Source: Chitinophagaceae bacterium (lineage in GTDB: Bacteria > Bacteroidota > Bacteroidia > Chitinophagales > Chitinophagaceae). Taken from it: DNA of 20,335 bases. The position numbers and the translations under genes were made by a program. The stretch covers positions 1 to 20,335 of the forward strand of contig JACFNM010000027.1 in assembly GCA_019454915.1 (NCBI GenBank). The letters are read 5' to 3'. Below the pieces are notes generated by a model that saw only the letters and a program-made list of their open reading frames with translations, made no database searches and had not been told where the DNA came from. This document shows positions 6,956 through 15,701 of the stretch, one piece after another (position 1 is the first letter of the stretch; the number at the start of each line of letters is the position of its first letter).

Positions 6956-7822
6956 CTATTGCCTCTGAATATTTCCGATGCACTTTTTCAGGCTATCCTT
7001 CCAAAAAGGAATATCCAACTCAAATTCGCGCTTAATTTTCGACGTATCCAGTAAAGAATATTTCGGCCGTTTAGCGGGAGTCGGATAATCGTCCGTGCTG
7101 ATAGAGTGTAGGATACATGCTGAATCTATACTATCCTTAATCGCTTGTGCAAAATCGTACCAGCTGATTTGCCCGTCATTGCAATAATGGTAAATACCCG
7201 GCTTCCAGGGATTAAAGTCAATCATCCTCAATATAGCCTCAGCCAAATCGGACGCATACGTGGGCGCACCTATCTGATCATCCACAACGTTCAGATCTCT
7301 TTTCTCCGTCATCAATCTAATCATGGTCTTCACAAAATTTTTCCCATACTCACTATATACCCATGATGTTCTAATAATGATCGCTTCCGGATTATACCTC
7401 AAAGCATTTTCCTCTCCTTTGGCTTTTGATTGTCCATAGACATTAATGGGTTCTACTTTATCATCTTCAACGTAAGGCTTCACTGACGTGCCGTCAAAAA
7501 CATAATCGGTGGATATATGAATGAATTTCGTACCAAAGGCAGCACAGGTCCGGGCAAGCACCTCTACCCCGTCCGCATTGATATGAAAAGCCTCTTCAGT
7601 CGCCGACTCTGCTTTATCAACAGCAGTATAAGCAGCACAGTTAATGCAAAAAGCAGGTTGCTTATCTGAAAAATAGTTGCGTACACCTTCTGCATCCACT
7701 ATTGAAAGTTTTTCTTTCGTCACAAATTCAAAAGCATAGAGGGGATGGGGTTCAATAACCGCCGCAATGGACCTGGCTAATTGTCCGCCGGCTCCGGTAA
7801 CCAAAATTGTACGCTTCGACAT
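6956..7822 (-). CDS. rfbD: dTDP-4-dehydrorhamnose reductase
   Basis: RfbD (RmlD) makes the last step of dTDP-L-rhamnose synthesis, the NAD(P)H reduction of dTDP-4-keto-L-rhamnose. With ATG 7822 the protein has 288 residues. It shows the nucleotide-binding TGAGGQLA at 9-16, STDYVFDG at 104-111 and the catalytic Y129/K133 pair in VYGQSKAKGE, all in an extended SDR fold. RTSWVYS and DQIGAPT are also typical. A longer frame could begin at TTG 7846 but would overlap rfbC by 17 bases; GAAGGA about 10 bases before ATG 7822 supports the shorter form, 7 bases after rfbC. It is the last gene of the nucleotide-sugar operon visible here. Confidence 0.95.
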   Translation of the reverse strand: MSKRTILVTGAGGQLARSIAAVIEPHPLYAFEFVTKEKLSIVDAEGVRNYFSDKQPAFCINCAAYTAVDKAESATEEAFHINADGVEVLARTCAAFGTKFIHISTDYVFDGTSVKPYVEDDKVEPINVYGQSKAKGEENALRYNPEAIIIRTSWVYSEYGKNFVKTMIRLMTEKRDLNVVDDQIGAPTYASDLAEAILRMIDFNPWKPGIYHYCNDGQISWYDFAQAIKDSIDSACILHSISTDDYPTPAKRPKYSLLDTSKIKREFELDIPFWKDSLKKCIGNIQRQ

Positions 7823-7829
7823 CAAAATA

Positions 7830-8390
7830 TTATCCTTCAAATACAAAAAGACTGTTGCTCTCGTGCAGGGTTGGATGCTTCTTATCCTTCTCAGAAAGTA
7901 TAACTCTTTCCGCGGGTATTTTCCAGTTGATGTTCAAACCCGGATCATTATACGCGACGCTACCTTCTGATGATTTGTTATAGAGTGCATCGCACTTATA
8001 AAATACAACCGCTTTTTCACTCAACACCGAAAATCCATGGGCAAAACCCGCGGGTATGAGTAGTTGCAATTTATTCTCATCAGATAGTTCAACACTGAAC
8101 ACCTTTCCAAAAGTGGGTGATCCTTTTCTTATATCTACCGCTACATCTAATATCTTTCCACTCAGCGCGCGCACCAGTTTTGCCTGGGCATAAGGCGGGT
8201 TTTGAAAATGCAGCCCTCTGATAACGCCATATACGGAACAGGACTGATTATCCTGTACCCACTGATAGTCAAACCCTTCCTCGCGGAAAACCCGATAATT
8301 GTAGCTCTCAAAAAAATAGCCCCGGTCATCTTCAAAAATGGCCGGCTGGAATAGAAAAAGCCCGGGGAAATCCGTCTTGATAAAAGGCAT
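7830..8390 (-). CDS. rfbC: dTDP-4-dehydrorhamnose 3,5-epimerase
   Basis: RfbC (RmlC) epimerises dTDP-4-keto-6-deoxyglucose at C3 and C5 before the RfbD reduction. The 186-residue length fits the cupin-fold family. Recognisable points are FEDDRGYFFESY (19-30), the catalytic base H61 in GVIRGLHFQ, AVDIRKGSPTFGK (84-96), IPAGFAHGF (112-120) and the catalytic tyrosine region FYKCDALYN at 130-138. It lies 78 bases downstream of rfbB and 7 bases upstream of rfbD, matching the rhamnose order B-C-D. The thymidylyltransferase gene rfbA, often in the same set, is not in this window. Confidence 0.95.
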   Translation of the reverse strand: MPFIKTDFPGLFLFQPAIFEDDRGYFFESYNYRVFREEGFDYQWVQDNQSCSVYGVIRGLHFQNPPYAQAKLVRALSGKILDVAVDIRKGSPTFGKVFSVELSDENKLQLLIPAGFAHGFSVLSEKAVVFYKCDALYNKSSEGSVAYNDPGLNINWKIPAERVILSEKDKKHPTLHESNSLFVFEG

Positions 8391-8422
8391 GTAAACAACA
8401 GATTGAGGTGCAACAGAATATC

Positions 8423-8444
8423 AGATACCATTCAACAGGTATCT
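8423..8444 (-). repeat. Short inverted repeat between rfbB and rfbC
   Basis: AGATACC at 8423-8429 and GGTATCT at 8438-8444 form a perfect 7-bp stem with an 8-base loop in the 78-base rfbB-rfbC gap, the widest gap in this operon. No T-run follows in the direction of transcription, so a full intrinsic terminator is unlikely. It might be an mRNA processing or stability element, or chance. Confidence 0.4.
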
Positions 8445-8468
8445 CCGGGGCGAAAATACAAACATTTT

Positions 8469-9530
8469 CTATCGCTTTGCATACTGCTGATTATAATATT
8501 GCTGGTACTGACCGGAAGTGATATGGTTCACCCATTCTTCATTTTGCAGATACCAGTCTACTGTTTTTTCCAGACCTTCCTGAAATTGAAGAGAAGGTTT
8601 CCAGCCCAATTCCCTTGTTAGTTTTGATGCATCAATGGCATACCGGAGATCATGACCGGCACGGTCTTTAACAAAGGTAATCAACTGTTCGGATTGCCCG
8701 GCGGGCCTGCCGAGTTTCGAATCCATAATAGAGCATAACAGTCTTACCAGGTCAATGTTTTTCCATTCATTTAGCCCTCCGATATTGTACTTCTCTCCGC
8801 GCGTACCTTTATGAAAGATTATATCTATCGCGCGCGCATGATCCTCCACCCACAACCAGTCTCTTACATTTTCACCCTTACCATAAACGGGCAGCGGTTG
8901 ACGATGCCTGATATTGTTAATTATTAAGGGAATCAATTTCTCCGGAAAATGATGAGAGCCATAATTATTGGAGCAATTTGAAATCACCACCGGCAGGTTA
9001 TAGGTATGGTAATAAGCCATCACCAAGTGATCCGAGGATGCTTTGGACGCAGAATAAGGTGAGCGCGGATCATAGGGCGTTTCCTCTGTAAAAAATCCTG
9101 TCGGGCCGAGGGAACCATACACTTCATCCGTGGAAACATGGTAAAACAACTTATCCTTAAATTCGCCGCCCCAGTAGGTTCGACAGGCATTTAACAGTAT
9201 TCCGGTTCCTACCACATTCGTTCTTACAAAAGCCAGGGGGTCCATGATGGACCGATCCACATGACTTTCAGCCGCGAGATGTATAATCGCATTGAAACCG
9301 TAATTCTTAAACAGGGCATCTATTCTTTCAGCATCACAAATATCAGCCTGCTCAAAAATATAGTTGGGAAGTTTATCTACATCCTTCAGGTTCTCCAGAT
9401 TACCTGCATAAGTGAGGGCATCTATATTCACAATCCGGTAAAATGGATATTTTTTCAGCAGGAATCTGACGACGTGTGAGCCAATAAATCCGGCTCCTCC
9501 GGTTATCCCAATGGTTTTACTAAACTCCAT
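8469..9530 (-). CDS. rfbB: dTDP-glucose 4,6-dehydratase
   Basis: RfbB (RmlB) converts dTDP-glucose to dTDP-4-keto-6-deoxyglucose with tightly bound NAD+. The 353 residues are full length. GGAGFIGSH at 11-19 is the NAD-binding loop; HLAAESHVDRS (84-94) is a signature of this dehydratase; STDEVYG at 133-139 provides T134, D135 and E136, the catalytic residues that separate dehydratases from epimerases; Y159 and K163 form the YxxxK pair in YSASKASSDH. NYGSHHFPEKLIP and VRDWLWVEDHARAI are also diagnostic. Its ATG overlaps the stop of the upstream 6-dehydrogenase gene by one base (TAATG), so translation is probably coupled. Its product may feed rhamnose, or alternatively an amino-deoxysugar made with the operon's aminotransferase. 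Confidence 0.96.
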   Translation of the reverse strand: MEFSKTIGITGGAGFIGSHVVRFLLKKYPFYRIVNIDALTYAGNLENLKDVDKLPNYIFEQADICDAERIDALFKNYGFNAIIHLAAESHVDRSIMDPLAFVRTNVVGTGILLNACRTYWGGEFKDKLFYHVSTDEVYGSLGPTGFFTEETPYDPRSPYSASKASSDHLVMAYYHTYNLPVVISNCSNNYGSHHFPEKLIPLIINNIRHRQPLPVYGKGENVRDWLWVEDHARAIDIIFHKGTRGEKYNIGGLNEWKNIDLVRLLCSIMDSKLGRPAGQSEQLITFVKDRAGHDLRYAIDASKLTRELGWKPSLQFQEGLEKTVDWYLQNEEWVNHITSGQYQQYYNQQYAKR

Positions 9531-10825
9531 TACAAACTCCAGTATTTGAGTTGCTTGAAATGATTTCTATAAAGTCCTTTCAAATCAGCAAATATAGCAT
9601 CAGGGTTGGTAATACTTAGCAAATATGCTTCGGTAAGTTTTTTATACTCATTATGCGGAACTGCCAGCACGACCGCATCATAATTTTTACCGATTGCCGG
9701 TGATAACGGAAAGCCGTATTCATGCTGTAATTCATCATTATCTGCATAGGGATCGACGATATCTACGTTGAGTGAAAAAGCTCTTAACTCTCTCACCATG
9801 TCTATAATTTTTGAATTCCTGATATCGCTTACGTTCTCTTTAAACGTTGCTCCCATTACCAGCACCCTTGCTCCGGTGGCCTCCCTAGCGTGCTTAATGA
9901 TATGCTGAACGATTTTCTTCGCCACATATAGCGGCATCTCATCATTAATTACTCTGCCGGCTAAGATTACCCGAGATTCATACCCCAATTCACTCGACTT
10001 ATAGGTAAGGTAATACGGGTCTACGCCTATACAGTGTCCTCCAACCAATCCCGGTTGAAATTTCAGAAAGTTCCACTTGGTACCTGCGGCCTCCAATACC
10101 TCAAAAGTATTAATACCTACCATATCAAAGATGATAGATAGTTCGTTCATCAGGGCAATATTCAAATCGCGTTGTGTATTCTCAATGATTTTGGCTGCTT
10201 CGGCCACCTTGATGGAAGATGCTTTGTGAACGCCAGCTTTTACCACTATTTCGTACACTTTTGCGATTTCTTCCAGGGCTCCTTTATCCGACCCGGATAC
10301 CACTTTTATAATCCTGGCCAATGTATGTTCTTTGTCGCCCGGATTAATACGCTCAGGAGAATAGCCTAACTTAAAATCGGTATTCAATTTCAAACCACTG
10401 AGTTGTTCAATAACGGGCAGACAATCTTCTTCCGTACATCCGGGGTAAACGGTAGATTCATACACCACATAATCTCCCTGTTTTATCACTCTGCCTATCG
10501 TTTCGGAAGCCTTCTTTACCGGTATCAGATCCGGAACGTTATGATCGTCCACAGGCGTTGGAACGGCCACAATGAAAAACTTTGCTTCCCGCAAAACATC
10601 TAAAGAATTCGTAAATACAATGTCGCAGCCTTCAAAGGCACTTGCATCCAACTCATTGCTCGGATCGACGGAGTCCTTCATCATCTCAATGCGCTTCGCA
10701 TTAATATCAAAACCGATTACACTTATCTTTTTAGCAAACTCCAGCGCGATAGGCAAACCAACATAGCCTAAACCAATAACGGCCAACTTTGCCTTCTTAT
10801 CTATAAGATCCTGATAGATTAACAT
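9530..10825 (-). CDS. UDP-N-acetyl-hexosamine 6-dehydrogenase (TviB/WbpA-like nucleotide-sugar dehydrogenase)
   Basis: This 431-residue NAD-dependent enzyme oxidises the C6 hydroxyl of a UDP-sugar to a carboxylate. GLGYVGLPIALEF at 18-30 is the Rossmann loop; YSPERINPGD (155-164) and VGGHCIGVDPYYL (261-273, catalytic C265) follow; the C-terminal domain has GATFKENVSDIRNSK at 325-339. The PERINPGD and GGHCIGVDPYYL forms are those of the VipA/TviB and WbpA group acting on UDP-GlcNAc or UDP-GalNAc, and differ from the GGSCFPKD form of the UDP-glucose enzyme encoded nearby. The operon therefore carries two distinct 6-dehydrogenases. GlcNAc versus GalNAc preference cannot be decided by eye. It sits 5 bases after the decarboxylase gene. 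Confidence 0.9.
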   Translation of the reverse strand: MLIYQDLIDKKAKLAVIGLGYVGLPIALEFAKKISVIGFDINAKRIEMMKDSVDPSNELDASAFEGCDIVFTNSLDVLREAKFFIVAVPTPVDDHNVPDLIPVKKASETIGRVIKQGDYVVYESTVYPGCTEEDCLPVIEQLSGLKLNTDFKLGYSPERINPGDKEHTLARIIKVVSGSDKGALEEIAKVYEIVVKAGVHKASSIKVAEAAKIIENTQRDLNIALMNELSIIFDMVGINTFEVLEAAGTKWNFLKFQPGLVGGHCIGVDPYYLTYKSSELGYESRVILAGRVINDEMPLYVAKKIVQHIIKHAREATGARVLVMGATFKENVSDIRNSKIIDMVRELRAFSLNVDIVDPYADNDELQHEYGFPLSPAIGKNYDAVVLAVPHNEYKKLTEAYLLSITNPDAIFADLKGLYRNHFKQLKYWSL

Positions 10826-10830
10826 GTCTG

Positions 10831-11805
10831 TTATTTTTTAAAATCCTTGGGTAGTTTATACAATTCTTCCTTGGGTAATGACTTAAAATAGTCATAAGTG
10901 ATTTTCAGACCCTCAGCCCGGCTGACTTTAGGCTCCCAGTTCAACAACTTTTTAGCGAGCGTTATATCCGGACGACGCTGCTTAGGATCGTCTTTAGGTA
11001 ACGGCTTATATACGATTTTCTGATGTGTGCCGGTAAGTTTTATTATTTCTTCTGCAAAATCCTTTAAGCTAATTTCGTCGGGGTTGCCAATATTAACTGG
11101 TAATACATAATCACTATACAACAACCGGCAAATTCCCTCCACGAGGTCATCAACAAAGCAAAATGACCGTGTTTGCGAACCATCCCCAAAAACAGTAAGG
11201 TCTTCTCCCCGTAACGCCTGTCCAATAAAAGCCGGCAATGCTCTCCCATCGTTAAGTCGCATACGAGGTCCGTAGGTATTAAAAATCCGGACAATACGGG
11301 TTTCAACTCCATGAAAAGAGTGATAGGCCATCGTTATCGCTTCCTGAAAACGCTTTGCTTCATCATAAACACCTCTCGGCCCCACCGGATTTACATTACC
11401 CCAGTAATCTTCATTTTGAGGGTGTACCAGAGGGTCTCCATAGACTTCTGAGGTAGAAGCCACTAAAATCCTGGATCCCTTTGCCTTCGCCAATCCCAGG
11501 CAGTTATGCGTACCGAGAGATCCTACTTTGAGTGTTTGAATAGGTATTTTTAGATAATCTATCGGGCTTGCCGGAGACGCAAAATGGAGAATATAATCTA
11601 AGGGCCCGGGAACATGAATAAATTTAGAAACATCGTGATGGTAAAATTCAAATTGCTCCAGCGCAAATAATGCTTCAATATTCTTTAAGTCACCGGTTAT
11701 CAGGTTATCCATCGCAATCACATGGTACCCGTCTTTTACAAACCGGTAGCAAAGATGTGAACCCAAAAATCCCGCCGCTCCTGTTATTAGGACTCGCTTT
11801 CTCAT
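10831..11805 (-). CDS. UDP-glucuronate decarboxylase (UDP-xylose synthase)
   Basis: The 324-residue SDR enzyme should convert UDP-glucuronate, the product of the upstream Ugd, to UDP-xylose. [10 protein letters not shown] at 8-17 binds [14 protein letters not shown] at 74-84 is a signature of the UXS group; STSEVYGDP (117-125) provides T118 and E120; Y147 and K151 form the YxxxK pair in VYDEAKR. Further matches are [10 protein letters not shown] and [15 protein letters not shown], both typical of UXS. These features distinguish it from epimerases and from 4,6-dehydratases. It follows ugd after 10 bases, matching the metabolic order. UDP-xylose would supply a glycan not otherwise indicated here. 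Confidence 0.92.
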   Translation of the reverse strand: MRKRVLITGAAGFLGSHLCYRFVKDGYHVIAMDNLITGDLKNIEALFALEQFEFYHHDVSKFIHVPGPLDYILHFASPASPIDYLKIPIQTLKVGSLGTHNCLGLAKAKGSRILVASTSEVYGDPLVHPQNEDYWGNVNPVGPRGVYDEAKRFQEAITMAYHSFHGVETRIVRIFNTYGPRMRLNDGRALPAFIGQALRGEDLTVFGDGSQTRSFCFVDDLVEGICRLLYSDYVLPVNIGNPDEISLKDFAEEIIKLTGTHQKIVYKPLPKDDPKQRRPDITLAKKLLNWEPKVSRAEGLKITYDYFKSLPKEELYKLPKDFKK

Positions 11806-11815
11806 ATTTTCATAA

Positions 11816-13171
11816 TTATTGGTTAAGTACCGGTCGCCCGATGCTTTCGTAATAAAATCCCAGTTTTCTTATCGCTGCAACATCAAACAGATTCCTTCCG
11901 TCAAAAATCACTTTCTGCCTCATTTTGGATACGATTTTCAGAAAATCGGGCGTCCTGAATTCATTCCATTCCGTGGCTATCAGTAAAGCATCGGCAGCTT
12001 CTAAACAATCATACTGATTTTCAGAAAACGCTATCTTATCACCAAGCAACTGCTTTACATTCTTCATTGCTTCGGGGTCGTAAGCAGTGATCTGAGCACC
12101 TTCTTTCAATAAAGACTCAATCATTGCCAAAGCCGGGGCTTCTCTGATATCATCTGTATTCGGCTTGAATGCCAATCCCCACAACGCTATTTTCTTATTC
12201 TTCAAATCATTACCGAAGTACTTCTTCAGCTTGGATACGAGGTGCAGCTTTTGCCCCTGATTAACCTCCATCACTGATTTAAGTATTTTGAAATCATACT
12301 GAACCTCTTCGGCACTTTTTACCAGTGCCTGTACGTCTTTCGGAAAACAACTACCGCCATAACCTATCCCGGGAAACAAAAATCGCTTCCCAATTCTGCC
12401 GTCGCTGCCCATTCCTCTCCTTACCATGTCTACGTCTGCGTCAAGTCGCTCACAAAGCCGGGCAATCTCGTTCATAAACGAAATCTTAGTGGCCAGGAAG
12501 GAATTAGACGCATACTTGGTTAATTCCGCAGAACGCTTATCCATATATATTACGGGATTTCCCTGGCGCACAAACGGTGCATACAACTCGCCCATTAACT
12601 TATTAGCTCTTTCGGATGCACTGCCGATAATCACTCTGTCAGGCTTCATAAAGTCATCTACAGCTACGCCCTCCCTCAGAAATTCAGGGTTGGCGACTAC
12701 ATCAAATACCCCTGATTGTTCGTCCCTTTCAGCGGTATTAATTTTACCGCCCGATCCTTCTATAATCGTTTTTTCCACCCTATCGGCTGTTCCCACGGGC
12801 ACCGTACTCTTATCCACGACTACTTTATACTGACCGGGTTTAAACATAGCTCCCAATTGCCTTGCTACCCCCAGTACATATTTCAAATCAGCCGACCCAT
12901 CCTCTCCCGGCGGCGTAGGCAAAGCTAAAAATATAATCTCCGCCTCGTCAAATGCTTCGGCCAGATCGGTCGTGAAACGAAGGCGTTCCTCTTTTAAATT
13001 CCGGAGAAATATCTTCTCCAATCCCGGTTCATAAATGGTGATTTCGCCTGCCGTCAGCCTTTCTACTTTGCGTTTATCTATATCCACACAAGTGACATTA
13101 TTACCCGTTTCAGCAAAGCAGGTTCCGGTAACCAATCCAACGTATCCTGTGCCAATTACTGTGATTTTCAT
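11816..13171 (-). CDS. ugd: UDP-glucose 6-dehydrogenase
   Basis: Ugd oxidises UDP-glucose to UDP-glucuronate using two NAD+. The 451 residues are normal for the bacterial type. [17 protein letters not shown] at 7-23 is the Rossmann loop; [16 protein letters not shown] (81-96) follows the known pattern; NPEFLREG (161-168), ATKISFMNE (227-235) and [10 protein letters not shown] at 270-279 give the active site, with catalytic C275. The C-terminal domain has [18 protein letters not shown]. It stands between the aminotransferase (15-base gap) and the UXS gene (10-base gap). UDP-GlcA may be used directly in a polymer as well as being decarboxylated. Confidence 0.95.
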   Translation of the reverse strand: MKITVIGTGYVGLVTGTCFAETGNNVTCVDIDKRKVERLTAGEITIYEPGLEKIFLRNLKEERLRFTTDLAEAFDEAEIIFLALPTPPGEDGSADLKYVLGVARQLGAMFKPGQYKVVVDKSTVPVGTADRVEKTIIEGSGGKINTAERDEQSGVFDVVANPEFLREGVAVDDFMKPDRVIIGSASERANKLMGELYAPFVRQGNPVIYMDKRSAELTKYASNSFLATKISFMNEIARLCERLDADVDMVRRGMGSDGRIGKRFLFPGIGYGGSCFPKDVQALVKSAEEVQYDFKILKSVMEVNQGQKLHLVSKLKKYFGNDLKNKKIALWGLAFKPNTDDIREAPALAMIESLLKEGAQITAYDPEAMKNVKQLLGDKIAFSENQYDCLEAADALLIATEWNEFRTPDFLKIVSKMRQKVIFDGRNLFDVAAIRKLGFYYESIGRPVLNQ

Positions 13172-13186
13172 AATTCCGTGTAATTA

Positions 13187-14314
13187 TTAATTTATATATT
13201 CTAAAACTTTGCGGGTTATATAAGATAGCTGCTCCTCATCCAATTCCGTATGGATGGGTAAAGAAATCACCCGTTCAGAAAGCCGGTCTGTCACCGGCAA
13301 GTGATAGCCTCCGCCGCCAAACGAAGCAAACATGTTCTGCCGATGTGCAGGAACCGGATAATAGATCATCGAAGGAACCTGATGTTCTGCGAGGTATTTG
13401 TTCAAGCCAGACCTGTTCACGTCTTCTAATATTAATGTGTACTGATGAAAAACGTGATCCGTGTAGGGGGCAGTATAGGGTGTGTTTATTTTCTTATTGC
13501 CAGCGAAGGCGGTATTGTAATAGTCTGCCGCTTTTTTTCGCGCGGCGATGTAATCGTCTAATTTCTTCAGTTTTATGTCCAGGATGGCAGCCTGAAGCGT
13601 GTCGAGGCGGGAATTACATCCTACGATTTCATGATAATATCTTTCTTTTTGACCGTGATTCACAATCATTTTGATACGTCTCGCCAACTCTTCGTCATTC
13701 GTAAACAAGGCTCCCCCATCGCCATAGCCCCCTAAATTCTTGGACGGGAAAAAAGACGTACACCCAATATGTCCGATGGTACCTGTTTTCTGTCTGACTC
13801 CGTTCGAAAAAGTGTAGTCGCAACCGATAGCCTGTGCATTGTCTTCTATTACGAACAGGTTGTGCTTTCGTGCTATCTCCATGATAGCTTCCATCTCAGC
13901 AGACTGCCCGTATAAATGTACGGGTATAATAGCTTTTGTCTTTTCAGTAATCGCCTTTTCAATTTCGTCGGCGTCAATACAGAAAGTCTTCGGGTCAACC
14001 TCAACAAAAACCGGCTTTAAACGTAATAAAGCTATCACTTCTGTAGTGGCTATAAAAGTAAAAGAGGGTGTAATGACCTCGTCACCCGGTTGCAGCCCCA
14101 GCGCCATCAGTGCTATTTGTAAGGCATCGGTACCATTCGCGCAGGGAATGGTATATTGGCAGGATAAATAATCCGACAAATGCTTGGCAAACTCCTGAAC
14201 GGGTTTTCCATTGATAAACGCACAACTATCGAGTACCTCTCTTATCGCTAAATCTATTTCTGACCTTATATGCTCATATTGCTGTCTAAGGTCAACCATT
14301 TGAATCGGTCGCAT
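13187..14314 (-). CDS. DegT/DnrJ/EryC1/StrS-family sugar aminotransferase (WbpE-like)
   Basis: This 375-residue PLP enzyme transfers an amino group, usually from glutamate, to a keto-sugar nucleotide. CANGTDALQIALMAL (58-72) binds the cofactor phosphate, EDNAQAIG at 157-164 gives the PLP-pairing D158, and SFFPSKNLGGYGDGGA at 187-202 holds the Schiff-base lysine K192. NSRLDTLQAAIL is also diagnostic. The overall pattern resembles WbpE, the UDP-3-keto-GlcNAcA 3-aminotransferase, and the operon also encodes a WbpA-like dehydrogenase. However, the 3-dehydrogenase (WbpB) and acetyltransferase (WbpD) are not in the window, so a dTDP-keto-sugar from RfbB is a possible alternative substrate. It is the first gene of the minus-strand operon. 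Confidence 0.88.
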   Translation of the reverse strand: MRPIQMVDLRQQYEHIRSEIDLAIREVLDSCAFINGKPVQEFAKHLSDYLSCQYTIPCANGTDALQIALMALGLQPGDEVITPSFTFIATTEVIALLRLKPVFVEVDPKTFCIDADEIEKAITEKTKAIIPVHLYGQSAEMEAIMEIARKHNLFVIEDNAQAIGCDYTFSNGVRQKTGTIGHIGCTSFFPSKNLGGYGDGGALFTNDEELARRIKMIVNHGQKERYYHEIVGCNSRLDTLQAAILDIKLKKLDDYIAARKKAADYYNTAFAGNKKINTPYTAPYTDHVFHQYTLILEDVNRSGLNKYLAEHQVPSMIYYPVPAHRQNMFASFGGGGYHLPVTDRLSERVISLPIHTELDEEQLSYITRKVLEYIN

Positions 14315-14337
14315 ATTCTATTTTTTATAAATGGGTG

Positions 14338-14345
14338 CAAAAATA
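14338..14345 (-). promoter_or_regulatory. Candidate -7 element for the nucleotide-sugar operon
   Basis: The minus strand reads TATTTTTG (TAnnTTTG) 23 bases before the aminotransferase ATG (14314). No clear TTG lies at -33. It is the only exact -7 match on this strand in the 94-base divergent region shared with waaA. Confidence 0.35.
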
Positions 14346-14376
14346 GCAAAATAAGTAACGGATTATGAATACGTAT

Positions 14377-14384
14377 TAGCTTTG
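14377..14384 (+). promoter_or_regulatory. Candidate -7 element for waaA
   Basis: TAGCTTTG matches TAnnTTTG and lies 24 bases before the GTG start of waaA, a reasonable leader length. The -33 TTG is not evident. Together with the element at 14338 it suggests back-to-back promoters. Confidence 0.35.
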
Positions 14385-14408
14385 TAACATATTTTAATCG
14401 TTATCATT

Positions 14409-15701
14409 GTGATCACAGCCACCTATAATTTGTTCATCCGGGTATATAGCTTTGCCATCAAACTCGCTTCATTATGGAATCCTAAGGCAAAAAAATGGAC
14501 GGAAGGGCGAAAGAAATTCTTTGAAAGGCTAAAATATTCCTTAAATAATTTACCAAACGATAACGGCGGTTCCGTCATTTGGATGCACTGTGCCTCCCTG
14601 GGAGAATTTGAACAGGGTCGGCCGGTGATTGAAAAACTAAAGGCTCAACACGCCACTGCCAGAATTTTTATCACTTTTTTCTCTCCCTCTGGGTACGAAA
14701 TCAGGAAGGATTACGCGGGTGCGGATCTTGTATGTTATCTACCCTTAGACACTGCGGCCAATGCCAGGCGGTTTATTCAACATATCAAGCCTACGCTGGT
14801 ATTGTGGATCCGTTATGAACTCTGGCTGCATTACCTGAAGGAATTAAGAAAAGCAAATATCCCACTTCTGCTATTGTCTGCTACAGTATATCGCAGCAAC
14901 TCTTTTTACAGACCCTTCCGAAAAAAACTGTATCAATACTTTTCACATCTTTTCGTTCAGGACCAGCCTTCCCTGACACAATTAGAAAAAGAAGGGTTGG
15001 CCGGTAACGCTACGCTCGCAGGTGATACACGCTTTGACAGAGTCATTAAGATCGCAGAGTCATTCCAGCCTATACCGGAAGTTGAAGCTTTTTGTAATAG
15101 CCATAAGGTAGTCGTTGCCGGAAGTACCTGGATGGAAGATGAAGAAGTGCTCATACATTACACCCGCGTGAACCCCCTGATGCGTTTTATTATAGCTCCC
15201 CATGAGGTGGACAGCGAGAATATCAAAAACGTACAAAAGGAATTCCCCAACTCCATCCTTTTTTCCGCGTGGCGATCCCAATATCAAACAGAGAACCCGG
15301 CAAACAAGGCCGCGGATGAAGGCTCAATCGTTAATACACTGATCATTGATAATATAGGTATGCTCTCGAGACTTTACCATTATGCTGATGTAACCTACGT
15401 TGGCGGCGGCTTTGGCGACACCGGGCTGCACAATATCCTGGAAGCAGCAGTTTATGGGAAACCCGTCTTTTTCGGACCTGTTTTTCACCGTAATTACGAA
15501 GCGGAAAAAATGATAGAAGCCGGCGGCGCCTTCAGTATAGAAAATGCGCTGGAACTGGAAAAAGAACTAAACAACCTTATGAATGACAACAACGTCCTGA
15601 AAAAAAGTGGTGAATCCGCAAGAGCATTTATCTATTCCAATGCGGGAGCCACACAACGCATACTCGATTATATCTATAAAAAACGCCTCCTTACCAACTG
15701 A
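14409..15701 (+). CDS. waaA: 3-deoxy-D-manno-octulosonic acid (KDO) transferase
   Basis: WaaA (KdtA) transfers KDO from CMP-KDO to lipid A precursor at the inner face of the cytoplasmic membrane. The 430-residue length is normal. A hydrophobic N-terminal anchor spans about 2-22 and is followed by the usual NPKAKKWTEGR. The GT-B N-domain has IWMHCASLGEFEQGRP at 57-72 with the proposed catalytic base E66. The C-domain has AGSTWMEDEE (237-246), IIAPHEVD (261-268) and the long CMP-KDO-binding stretch GGGFGDTGLHNILEAA at 332-347, then YGKPVFFGP. The start is GTG; no in-frame ATG lies near the N-terminus, and this start gives the expected anchor. Its last 28 bases overlap the convergent gene that ends at 15674. 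Confidence 0.95.
   Translation: MITATYNLFIRVYSFAIKLASLWNPKAKKWTEGRKKFFERLKYSLNNLPNDNGGSVIWMHCASLGEFEQGRPVIEKLKAQHATARIFITFFSPSGYEIRKDYAGADLVCYLPLDTAANARRFIQHIKPTLVLWIRYELWLHYLKELRKANIPLLLLSATVYRSNSFYRPFRKKLYQYFSHLFVQDQPSLTQLEKEGLAGNATLAGDTRFDRVIKIAESFQPIPEVEAFCNSHKVVVAGSTWMEDEEVLIHYTRVNPLMRFIIAPHEVDSENIKNVQKEFPNSILFSAWRSQYQTENPANKAADEGSIVNTLIIDNIGMLSRLYHYADVTYVGGGFGDTGLHNILEAAVYGKPVFFGPVFHRNYEAEKMIEAGGAFSIENALELEKELNNLMNDNNVLKKSGESARAFIYSNAGATQRILDYIYKKRLLTN

Noticed and set aside
7823..7846. TTG start extending rfbD by eight residues
   Set aside because: It would overlap rfbC by 17 bases, and ATG 7822 is preceded by GAAGGA and begins the usual N-terminus.
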